Source: Ruminococcus sp.
GTDB lineage: Bacteria; Bacillota; Clostridia; Oscillospirales; Ruminococcaceae
DNA length: 39,766 bases
Assembly (NCBI GenBank): GCA_017542125.1
Contig: JAFXXU010000021.1
Location: 1-39,766, forward strand
Direction: 5' to 3'
The notes beneath the pieces were generated by a model. That model was not told the DNA's origin and did no database searches. It was given only the letters and a program-made list of their open reading frames with translations. Positions 32,602 to 39,766 of this stretch are shown here, one piece after another. How positions within the stretch are numbered: the first letter of the stretch is position 1; each line of letters opens with the position of its first letter. A program made the position numbers and the translations under genes.

Positions 32602-35087
32602 TTCTTCGCTCCGTTCCTGTCTTTCCTGAACAGCATATATCCAAGGAAGCATACCACCAGTATCGCCCCGATCAGCGAGCAGATACCTGACGCCCCCTCA
32701 AGCCTCCCCGTCAGAAGGTTGCCGAAGGAGGTCACGCAAAGCGCTATGGCGTATGCAAAGGTGCACTGATACCCGATAGCGAACCAGGTCCATCTGGCGC
32801 TGTTCATCTCCCGCCTGATAGCCGCGATCGCCGCAAAGCAGGGAGCACACAGCAGGTTGAATATCATAAAGGAATAGCCCGTTACTCCCGTGAATACCGT
32901 CGAGATAGCCTCCCAGGCAGTCTGGTCGCCGCCGCCGTACAGAGTACCCATTACTCCCACGATGTTCTCTTTAGCAAGCAGCCCCGCAAAGGATGCCACA
33001 GCCGTCTGCCATTTGCCCCAGCCCAGAGGTGTGAAGATCCAGGCGATACCGCCGCCGATCTTCGCCAGGATGCTCTGATCCAGCCTGTCCTCGGAAAGCA
33101 TTCCGAAGCCGCTGTCGCCCCAGCCGAATCTGGAAAGGAACCATACCAGCACCGTTGAGAGCAGGATGACTGTCCCCGCCTTTTTGATGAAGGACCACCC
33201 CCGCTCCCACATAGCCCGGAGGACGCTGCCTGCCGTGGGCATATGGTAGGCCGGGAGCTCCATTACAAAGGGTGCGGGGTCGCCCGCAAAAAGACGGGTC
33301 TTTTTCAGCATCAGGCCCGATACTATTATCGCCGCCATGCCGATGAAATATGCAGAGGTGGATACCAGCGCCGAGCCCCCGAACAGCGAGCCCGCGATCA
33401 TCCCGATAAAGGGGACTTTGGCTCCGCAGGGGATGAAGGTGGTGGTCATTATGGTCATCCTGCGGTCACGCTCGTTTTCAATGGTGCGGGATGCCATTAT
33501 TCCCGGAACTCCGCAGCCCACGCCCACCAGCATAGGGATAAAGGATTTGCCCGAGAGCCCGAATTTCCTGAACAGTCTGTCAAGCACGAAGGCGATCCTC
33601 GACATATAGCCGCAGGCCTCCAGGAATGCCAGCAGCAGGAACAGCACCAGCATCTGCGGTACAAAGCCCAGCACCGAGCCCACGCCCGCAACGATACCGT
33701 CGATGATGAGGCCACGGAGCCAGGCCGGAGGATTCTCCCCCAGGAGCTTTTCGATGATCACCGGTACTCCCGGCACCCAGACCCCGTATTTTGAGGGATC
33801 CACCTTGCCGCCGTACTCTGAGAACAGGGCTGCGGCTTTGTTGAATTCCTCCACCGAGGCGGTGCGGTTGGTGACCTCAAGGGTCTCGGCGTCCTCCAGC
33901 TTGTAGGAGAAGGCCGTGTCCTCGGTATAACACCCCGATACTGCCAGCAGAGCCTGTTCTGCGGCGGCAGCGTCAAAGTCCTTGGCTTCCGTGTCGATAG
34001 CCGCCCTTGCGGCGGTGGTGTCTATGCCGTCCCGGTCAGCCTTGTTCAGCAGGCCGGTGATGATGGCGTCGGTGTCGCCGTACTCCTTCTCGGCGTCGGA
34101 GGCGGCGGAGCTGCCTATGCCCAGCAGATGCCAGCCCTCTCCGAAGACCCCGTTGCTGGCCCAGTCGTTGGCGCGGGCCCCCACGGTCACCATTGAGAGG
34201 TAGTAGACCAGGAACATTATCACTGCGAATATGGGCAGACCCAGCCAGCGGTTGGTCAGCACCATATCTATCTTGTCGGAGGTCGAGAGGCCGTCCGGAT
34301 CCTGTTTTTTATAGCAGGAGCGGATTATTGAGGTTATGTAGTTGTAACGCTCGTTGGTGATGATGGACTCCGCATCGTCGTCAAGCTCCCGCTCGGCGGC
34401 GGCGATATCCTCCTCGATGTGGGACATCACCGATCCGCTGATGCCCAGCCTTTCGATGACCTTCTGATCCCGCTCGAAGATCTTTATGGCGTACCAGCGC
34501 TGCTTTTCCGCATCCATATCGTGGACGGCGGCCTCCTCGATATGTGCCAGGGCGTGCTCCACGGGTCCCGAGAAGCCGTGCTGCGGAATGGTGGGCTCAC
34601 CCTGAGCGGCCTCGATGGCTGCCTCGGCGGCTTCCAGTATGCCCTCCTCCTTCAGCGCGGAGATGGTTACGAACCTGCACCCGAACTTCTTCGAGAGCTG
34701 CTCCAGGTTGATCTCATCGCCCTTTTTGTTGACGATGTCCATCATATTGACAGCCCCCACCACCGGGATGCCCAGCTCCACCAGCTGAGTGGTCAGGTAG
34801 AGGTTGCGCTCCAGGTTGGTGCCGTCGATGATATTGAGTATGGCGTCGGGGCGCTCGTCGATGAGATAATTCCTGGCCACCACCTCTTCAAGGGTATAGG
34901 GCGAGAGGGAATAAATGCCCGGCAGATCGGTGATAGTCACATCGCTGTGACCCTTGAGTTTGCCCTCTTTTTTCTCGACGGTGACTCCCGGCCAGTTGCC
35001 CACATACTGATTGGAGCCTGTCAGCGCATTGAAAAGGGTGGTCTTTCCGCAGTTCGGGTTGCCAGCCAGCGCGATAGTTATACCCAT
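32598..35087 (-). CDS. feoB: Ferrous iron transporter FeoB
   Basis: An 829-residue Fe(II) transporter with a cytoplasmic GTPase domain. G1 is GNPNCGKT (9-16), G2 lies in YVGNWPGVTVEKKEG, G3 DLPG (54-57), G4 NMMD (114-117). After a helical linker come the membrane parts: TM1 about 283-302, then an unusual insertion (about 325-435) before the gate helices, including GFVPQMLVLFLLLAFLEACGYM, and the conserved CGVPGIMASRT and FIPCGAKVPF segments with the key cysteines. The stop codon is in repeat copy 4. AGAGGAAGG precedes the ATG. Expressed with feoA upstream. Confidence 0.95.
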   Translation of the reverse strand: MGITIALAGNPNCGKTTLFNALTGSNQYVGNWPGVTVEKKEGKLKGHSDVTITDLPGIYSLSPYTLEEVVARNYLIDERPDAILNIIDGTNLERNLYLTTQLVELGIPVVGAVNMMDIVNKKGDEINLEQLSKKFGCRFVTISALKEEGILEAAEAAIEAAQGEPTIPQHGFSGPVEHALAHIEEAAVHDMDAEKQRWYAIKIFERDQKVIERLGISGSVMSHIEEDIAAAERELDDDAESIITNERYNYITSIIRSCYKKQDPDGLSTSDKIDMVLTNRWLGLPIFAVIMFLVYYLSMVTVGARANDWASNGVFGEGWHLLGIGSSAASDAEKEYGDTDAIITGLLNKADRDGIDTTAARAAIDTEAKDFDAAAAEQALLAVSGCYTEDTAFSYKLEDAETLEVTNRTASVEEFNKAAALFSEYGGKVDPSKYGVWVPGVPVIIEKLLGENPPAWLRGLIIDGIVAGVGSVLGFVPQMLVLFLLLAFLEACGYMSRIAFVLDRLFRKFGLSGKSFIPMLVGVGCGVPGIMASRTIENERDRRMTIMTTTFIPCGAKVPFIGMIAGSLFGGSALVSTSAYFIGMAAIIVSGLMLKKTRLFAGDPAPFVMELPAYHMPTAGSVLRAMWERGWSFIKKAGTVILLSTVLVWFLSRFGWGDSGFGMLSEDRLDQSILAKIGGGIAWIFTPLGWGKWQTAVASFAGLLAKENIVGVMGTLYGGGDQTAWEAISTVFTGVTGYSFMIFNLLCAPCFAAIAAIRREMNSARWTWFAIGYQCTFAYAIALCVTSFGNLLTGRLEGASGICSLIGAILVVCFLGYMLFRKDRNGAKN

Positions 35088-35172
35088 AGATACCTTACCT
35101 TCCTCTTATCAGCCGAAAAATGAGACCCCCGCCGCATCCGGCAGGGATCGTTAAAACGTGATGAGCGGCGGA

Positions 35173-35394
35173 TCACTCCACCTCGATGAGCTCCGCATCG
35201 GCTTTGCGGAGGCTGAGCTCGTAGCCGCGGACGGTGACTTCGATGGGATCCCCCAGGGGAGCCATCTTGCGAACGCGGATATCGGTACCCTTGGTGATGC
35301 CCATATCCATTATCCTTCTGCGGAGGGCGCCCTCGCCGTGGAGCTTCACGACCTTTGCGCTGCCGCCTATCTTTATCTCTCTGAGTGTTCTCAT
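35173..35394 (-). CDS. feoA: Ferrous iron transport protein A
   Basis: A 73-residue SH3-like protein that accompanies FeoB and supports its activity from the cytoplasm. The typical pieces GSAKVVKLHGEGALRRRIMDMG and APLGDPIEVTVRGYELSLR are present and the length is normal. AAAGGAG lies eight bases before the ATG. It is the first gene of the feo operon, driven from 35461-35489 with an iron-type operator in the leader. Confidence 0.95.
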   Translation of the reverse strand: MRTLREIKIGGSAKVVKLHGEGALRRRIMDMGITKGTDIRVRKMAPLGDPIEVTVRGYELSLRKADAELIEVE

Positions 35395-35431
35395 GGCATT
35401 TTCTCCTTTCCGGCTTTCCTGTCCGAAAAAA

Positions 35432-35445
35432 TTAGTCGAGGCTAA
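35432..35445. promoter_or_regulatory. Candidate DtxR/IdeR-type operator of the feo operon
   Basis: TTAGTCGAGGCTAA, with arms TTAG and CTAA, resembles the iron-repressor consensus TTAGGTTAGSCTAACCTAA in about 12 of 19 positions when flanks are counted. It lies 15-29 bp downstream of the -10 box of the feoA promoter, a normal place for repression. The regulator gene is not in the window. Confidence 0.5.
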
Positions 35446-35460
35446 CTGTTTCCTATCCCT

Positions 35461-35489
35461 ATTATATATTCCAAATTGGTATTAGTCAA
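35461..35489 (-). promoter_or_regulatory. Promoter of feoA-feoB
   Basis: On the minus strand TTGACT (35484-35489) and TATAAT (35461-35466) are 17 bp apart; the spacer contains the small palindrome CCAATTTGG. Confidence 0.8.
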
Positions 35490-35802
35490 TAGATTTGCGT
35501 AAAATATACGAATTTCGTAACAATTCTTTTACAGGGATAAAACAGTCTGAAAAAAACTATGAACAATGCACAAACGGAAAAATGTACCGAAAATATGAGG
35601 AATATGCACAAAAGGCTGTCCGATTTTTTGGCTCGTTCACAAAAAGTTTATATTTTTCTGTTCAAAAGGTATTCCCAAAACAGAAAAAGTAATGTATAAT
35701 ATATGATGAATGATTATCCTGTAAACTAGGGTAGTTGTCCATAGGTTCCGAAAACGGCGGAACGTGTAAAAATTTTTGCGCTTCTGCGCTAAAGGAGAGG
35801 AT
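35490..35802. other. Long leader and promoter region of the surface-protein gene
   Basis: About 310 AT-rich bases with no convincing gene. A possible promoter is TTCCCA (35672-35677) with TATAAT (35695-35700) at 17 bp. In the roughly 95-base leader there are two small hairpins: GTTCCG/CGGAAC around 35743-35761 and GCGCTTCTGCGC around 35778-35789, directly before AAAGGAG. I could not match a known riboswitch. Confidence 0.5.
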
Positions 35803-38800
35803 ATGTATATGAAGAGACGATTGGTCTCCTGTCTGACCGCTCTGTTCTTGATCTTCACGCTCATACCTACAACGGCATTTGCTGCAAGTCCGGGCGATAC
35901 GATCAAGGTCGAGGGAGAAAATGTGACGGCTAATCCGGGCGATGAGATCGTCGTTAACATCATGCTCACCGAGAATCCCGGTATGAACCTGATGAAGCTT
36001 GCATTTGAGTGGGATGCTACCGCTCTGGAAATGACCTATGCAGGCATTGAGGACGAGGATGATCAGAAGGGCTTTTTACCCGAGAAAATGGGTATGAACG
36101 TCGAGTATGATGAACACGGCGACCCTGTTGTATGGGGAGTTCCGAAGGATGAAACCGGGACTATTTACAGAGGTGCTGTGCTTCTGGGCGACGAGACCCT
36201 GAAGAAAAAGGGCAAGTTTGCACAGTTCACAGAGACCGGAAGGATCTATTCGCTGTATTTCACCGTAAAGTCTACTGCTAAGAACGGTGAGTATCCCATC
36301 ACGATCGATAACGGCGGACAGAATCCTATCTTTAACGACAACACCGGACACAGTGCCGGCAACAACCTTGTTCTTGTTACTACCAACGGCAAGGTTACCG
36401 TTGAGGGTTCCACCTCTCATGAGCATAACTTTGTATGGGTCGAGAAGGCTGCTAACTGCACCGAGGGCGGTATCAAGGGCCACTATGAGTGCGAGTGCGG
36501 CCAGTGGGCTAAGGATGCAATGGGCAACATTCTGATCGATGAGGCTGACAAGGCAAGCTACACCGTAGGCGCTCTCGGCCACAGCTTCGTTCTCGATACT
36601 TCCAAGTATGAGGACGGCTATGAGTGGAATGCCAACTATACGAGCTGCACCGCTCACGGCAAGTGCGAGCGTGACGGCTGCACCGAGACCGCAGCCGCTA
36701 TCGGCTCCATTACCGGCGGAACAGTTACCTGCACCCAGGGTGCTACCTTAACTGCTACCTTCACCGAAGCATGGGCACCGCAGACCACCAAGGAAGTTCC
36801 TGCTGATCCCGATGCTCATAAGGAGCTCAAGCACGCGGAAGCTGTTGCAGTTGACTGTGAGAAGGACGGCAACATCGAATACTGGTACTGCGAGGAGTGC
36901 GGAAAGTATTATTCCGATGCAGCCGGCAGCACCGAGATCACTGATAAGTCTTCTGTTGTAATCGGTCAGACCGGTCACAATTACCAGCTCAGCGAGATCA
37001 AGTGGTCTGCCGATCATACCAGCTGCTGGGCAGTTTTGGTATGCCAGAACAACCCCGCTCATACCGATGAGGTCTATGCTACCGTTGAGGATCAGTCCAC
37101 CGGTGCCGAGTGCGGCAAGCCCGGACAGACCAAGTTCGTAGCTACATTCCCGACTGAGACAGGCATCGCACAGCAGACCTATACCGAGGACGTTGATGCT
37201 CTCGAGCACAACTGGGTTGACGTTAGTTATAGCTGGAATAGCGATAACAGCTCTTGCACTGCTTACCATAAGTGTGATCGCTGCAAGACGGAGGAAACTG
37301 AAGAAGCAACAGAAGCCAACGGAAAACTCGTAATCGAGACCAAGGCTGCTACCTGTGATGAGGCCGGCTCTATTACCTATACCGCTTCCTTCACCACCAA
37401 GGGCTTTGAAACAAAGACCAAGACCGTTGCCGGCGAAGATAAAAAGGGTCATAAGTGGAATATCAGCTATGCATTCGATGATGAAGCTAAGACCTGCACC
37501 GGTACCGCTATATGCGAAAATGATGCTGCTCATAAAGTAACAGAGACTGTTTCTTACACCGTTAATGTGATCGAGGCTCCCAAGTGCGGCGTTGCCGGCT
37601 CAGGTGAAAAGGTTGCAACCTTTACCCTTGATCCCCTTACTAATTACAGTGAGCCTGTAGTTATCGATGCTCTTGAGCACGAGTACAGCGAGCCTTACTC
37701 CTATGTGTGGACCGGTGAGGGCGATGAGATCACCTGCACCGCATCCCGTCGCTGCAAGCACTGCGATCTGATAGATTTCGAGATCGCTACCATTGCAAAC
37801 GGCAAGATCACTGCAGAAACCAAGGATCCTACCTGCACCGAGGCAGGCAAGACCGTTTACACCGCTACCTTCACCAAGGAAGGCTTTGAGACTAAGACCA
37901 ATGAAGTTCCCGGCGCCGCTGCATTAAAGCACGACTGGACTATCAATTATACCTGGGATGAGACCGCCGGCACCTGCAAGGCGGAGGCTGTCTGCAAGCG
38001 CAACAACACTCATAAGGTCGAGGAGACTGTAAGCTACATCACCAACACAACTACCGAGCCTAAGTGCGAGGTTCCCGGTGCTGCTACTCTGGTTGCTCAG
38101 TTCACCAAGGATCCTTTCACCACTCAGGAAAAGCCAGCTGTTCTCGACGCTCTTGAGCACGAGTGGGGCGATCCCGTTTACGCTTGGACCATTACTCCCG
38201 ACAGCGCTAAGTGCGTAGCTTCCCGCTACTGTCCTAAATGCGGTACCACCGCTACAGAGGAAGCAAACCTTGAAAACGGCAAGGTGCAGGCTGTTGTTAC
38301 TCCCGCTTCCTGCGAGGCAGCCGGCAAGACCGTTTACACCGCTGACTTTGAGGCTGATGAGTTCGGCACCTCCACAAAGGAGATCGCAGGCGATCCCGCT
38401 AAGGGTCACCAGTGGGTAGTCGGCGACTATGTATGGGCAGAGGATAACTCCACCTGCACCGGCAACGCCAAGTGCTCTGTATGCGAGAAGGATCTGGCCG
38501 TTACCGTTAACACCTCCGTTGAGGAGAAGGAAGACGATACCGGACTTTACACCGCAGAGTTTGACGAAGAGCCTTTCACCACTCAGACCAAGACCGCTGT
38601 TCTGGAGATCTCCTACACCGCTTCCGATGCAGTATGGACCAAGGGCAGCACCGACGGCGCTCTGATCGTTGTTAACCGCAACATTAACGACAACAAGACC
38701 TTCGGCGAGTTTGAGAGCGTTACCGTCAACGGCGAGGCTCTTGACGCAGCTAACTACACCACCGAAGAGGGCAGCCTCAAGCTGACCATCGCGGCTGCAT

Positions 38801-39105
38801 TCCTCGAGGCTCTTGAGGAGGGCGACTATAACGTCATCGTTAACTTCACCAAGGGCGAGGCAAAGGCCAAGCTGACCGTTGTGCCCGCAGCTGCTCCTAT
38901 CGACGATGATCCCGGCGAGGGCAAAGATAATCCTTCCGAGGGTGACGATAAGGATCAGCCTTCTGAGGGCGAAGATAAGCCTTCGGAGGGCGGCGACAAG
39001 CCTTCTGACGGCGGTTCTTCACCGAATACCGGTGCTGCAAGCGCAGCAGGTGCAATTGCCATCGTAGTTGCAGCAGCAGCGATAGTAATGAAGAAAAAGA
39101 AGTAA
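35803..39105 (+). CDS. Cohesin-domain surface protein with Cys repeats, X2-like domain and PNTG anchor
   Basis: A 1100-residue secreted cell-wall protein. Signal peptide about 1-27 (cleavage after TTAFA); cohesin-like domain about 29-202 (begins DTIKVEGENVTANPGDEIVV, then FEWDATALEMTYAG); about nine degenerate repeats of 70-80 residues (203-936), each with an aromatic strand W..D..SCTA, a Cys pair and GFETKTKxVxG; an Ig-like X2 domain (937-1027, NRNINDNKTFGEFESVTVNG); a Pro/Glu/Gly/Asp linker; sortase motif SPNTG (PNTG 1074-1077), a helix and KKKK. Cohesins bind dockerins, so it may display dockerin-bearing enzymes. ATG at 35803 follows AAAGGAG; a second ATG is two codons later. Confidence 0.88.
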   Translation: MYMKRRLVSCLTALFLIFTLIPTTAFAASPGDTIKVEGENVTANPGDEIVVNIMLTENPGMNLMKLAFEWDATALEMTYAGIEDEDDQKGFLPEKMGMNVEYDEHGDPVVWGVPKDETGTIYRGAVLLGDETLKKKGKFAQFTETGRIYSLYFTVKSTAKNGEYPITIDNGGQNPIFNDNTGHSAGNNLVLVTTNGKVTVEGSTSHEHNFVWVEKAANCTEGGIKGHYECECGQWAKDAMGNILIDEADKASYTVGALGHSFVLDTSKYEDGYEWNANYTSCTAHGKCERDGCTETAAAIGSITGGTVTCTQGATLTATFTEAWAPQTTKEVPADPDAHKELKHAEAVAVDCEKDGNIEYWYCEECGKYYSDAAGSTEITDKSSVVIGQTGHNYQLSEIKWSADHTSCWAVLVCQNNPAHTDEVYATVEDQSTGAECGKPGQTKFVATFPTETGIAQQTYTEDVDALEHNWVDVSYSWNSDNSSCTAYHKCDRCKTEETEEATEANGKLVIETKAATCDEAGSITYTASFTTKGFETKTKTVAGEDKKGHKWNISYAFDDEAKTCTGTAICENDAAHKVTETVSYTVNVIEAPKCGVAGSGEKVATFTLDPLTNYSEPVVIDALEHEYSEPYSYVWTGEGDEITCTASRRCKHCDLIDFEIATIANGKITAETKDPTCTEAGKTVYTATFTKEGFETKTNEVPGAAALKHDWTINYTWDETAGTCKAEAVCKRNNTHKVEETVSYITNTTTEPKCEVPGAATLVAQFTKDPFTTQEKPAVLDALEHEWGDPVYAWTITPDSAKCVASRYCPKCGTTATEEANLENGKVQAVVTPASCEAAGKTVYTADFEADEFGTSTKEIAGDPAKGHQWVVGDYVWAEDNSTCTGNAKCSVCEKDLAVTVNTSVEEKEDDTGLYTAEFDEEPFTTQTKTAVLEISYTASDAVWTKGSTDGALIVVNRNINDNKTFGEFESVTVNGEALDAANYTTEEGSLKLTIAAAFLEALEEGDYNVIVNFTKGEAKAKLTVVPAAAPIDDDPGEGKDNPSEGDDKDQPSEGEDKPSEGGDKPSDGGSSPNTGAASAAGAIAIVVAAAAIVMKKKK

Positions 39106-39121
39106 TATGACCTCATAAAAC

Positions 39122-39154
39122 AAAAGGCGGCGGCTTTAAGCAGCCGCCTTTTTT
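39122..39154 (+). terminator. Terminator of the surface-protein gene
   Basis: Stem AAAAGGCGGCGGCT / AGCAGCCGCCTTTT-type, with loop TTAAG, then T6, 16 bases after the stop. Confidence 0.92.
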
Positions 39155-39167
39155 ACGGAGAAACCGG

Positions 39168-39515
39168 ATGAACAAAAAGAAAAAAATGATGCTTGCGGGG
39201 ATAGGCGCGGCAGCGGGGGCGATGGCTCTGATAATGCTGGCCGTATGGCTTATTTTCGGGAGGACGTCCTTAGAGGGTATGTGGCGGTACGACAAAGCTA
39301 CCCGATACGAATTCAAGGACGGGGGCAAGGGAAATCTTGTCCTGCCGGATGCGGAGTATGCGTTCAGCTACACCTTAAATGAAGACAAGGACAAAGTGAG
39401 CATAGATTTTGAATATGAAAAAGCGCGGGACATGACATACAGTTATAAATGCTCCTGGGGCACATTAACTCTGACCGAAGAGAACGGAAAGAGTTACGAG
39501 CTGAAGAAAGAATAA
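39168..39515 (+). CDS. Small membrane-anchored protein, possibly DUF5640/lipocalin-like
   Basis: A 115-residue protein with an N-terminal MNKKKK, one membrane helix (about 8-30) and a small all-beta outer domain. The entry SLEGMWRYDKATRYEFKDGG, then GNLVLPDAEYAFSYTLNEDKDKVSIDF and a final LTLTEENGKSYELKK, looks like the compact beta-barrel of DUF5640-type proteins, where a short G.W motif is followed by strands. GGAGAAACCGG lies upstream of the ATG. It follows the surface-protein terminator by 13 bases, so it either uses read-through or a promoter that I cannot see. Confidence 0.75.
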   Translation: MNKKKKMMLAGIGAAAGAMALIMLAVWLIFGRTSLEGMWRYDKATRYEFKDGGKGNLVLPDAEYAFSYTLNEDKDKVSIDFEYEKARDMTYSYKCSWGTLTLTEENGKSYELKKE

Positions 39516-39519
39516 CCAA

Positions 39520-39625
39520 GCAAGGCCAAAGAAAACGAACGCGGAGCTATTGCGAGGTCCAGGGGCGCGGTCTATGGGCTTTGTGCCTTGATCTTAGAAT
39601 GTGCTGTGCTAATGCCTCGCTTTGC
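39520..39625. repeat. R3-family repeat, second copy
   Basis: Shares AACGCGGA and the exact GGCTTTGTGCCTTGA (about 39577-39592) in the same order as the reverse strand of 4509-4650; the middle is diverged and the strong central hairpin is lost. It sits directly before MITE-like copy 5. Confidence 0.5.
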
Positions 39626-39626
39626 T

Positions 39627-39766
39627 TTAAGGCAACACCGCACAACCCGCGGCTGACGCCTCTGCACGCCATCTGCCGTGTCAAGCCTGCTTGACGACCG
39701 GCTTATCCGTCATATTACCCAAATTCTCCTTGCCGGGCGCCAGCCCGCCTGCGTCGAATTTAGGCA
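39627..39766. repeat. TTAA-type MITE-like element, copy 5 (cut by window edge)
   Basis: Begins TTAAGGCAACACCGCACAAC and continues with GTCAAGCCTGCTTGAC and the GCCGGGCGCCAGCCCGC core, identical in type to copies 1 and 3; the window stops at GAATTTAGGCA, before the right end. So both ends of this window lie within copies of the same element. Confidence 0.92.

Noticed and set aside
35700-35802. Riboswitch in the leader of the surface-protein gene
   Set aside because: Only two short hairpins are visible; no known aptamer core could be matched.

Overview
The window reads as the replication-origin region of a Ruminococcus-type gut Firmicute (Oscillospiraceae). Three things point there. The gene order rpmH-rnpA-yidD-yidC-jag / dnaA-dnaN-yaaA-recF-remB-gyrB-gyrA is the classic Firmicute oriC layout. 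Codon use is moderately GC-rich. A sortase-type surface protein begins with a cohesin-like domain, a hallmark of cellulosome-bearing ruminococci. The assignment comes from gene content only; no database search was possible.

Layout: (1) 1-6235 is mixed accessory and metabolic: patatin-like lipase, small membrane proteins, a cysteine-synthase-family enzyme, a MIF-like tautomerase, an AEC transporter and an orphan amino-acid-binding lipoprotein. (2) 6292-10535 is a minus-strand partition operon in which parA and parB are separated by four genes (an unknown, the methyltransferase mnmM, another unknown, a double GNAT), with two perfect parS sites. (3) 10750-13885 is the minus-strand rpmH-rnpA-yidD-yidC-jag run. 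(4) 14242-24325 is the plus-strand replication operon: dnaA, a candidate oriC in the dnaA-dnaN gap, dnaN, an orphan FakA-like domain, yaaA, recF, remB, gyrB, a membrane protein and gyrA, closed by a strong terminator. (5) 24507-29514 holds a sigma/membrane-protein pair, then recQ and a radC-like gene. (6) 29624-32054 holds two zinc-ribbon membrane proteins around a lipoprotein. (7) 32167-35489 is an iron(II) uptake operon feoA-feoB plus a 58-residue FeoB-associated Cys-rich protein, with a promoter and a DtxR-like operator. (8) 35672-39515 encodes a 1100-residue cohesin/repeat/X2/PNTG surface protein and a small membrane protein.

The region is seeded with non-coding repeats. A 180-bp element with TTAA ends and about 21-bp terminal inverted repeats occurs five times (two full, one 3' truncated, two cut by the window edges) and repeatedly sits exactly at stop codons or terminators. 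A second, 353-bp foldback element forms the whole leader of recQ and completes a consensus promoter. Fragments of a third family occur at 4509, 10681 and 39520.

Most notable points: no canonical DnaA boxes but a cluster of TTTCAACAG / TTTAAACAG nonamers, together with a diverged DnaA recognition helix; an apparent ACG start on the AEC transporter; recQ transcription seemingly captured by a foldback element; and the surface protein whose repeats largely alternate CxxC and C-N-H signatures.
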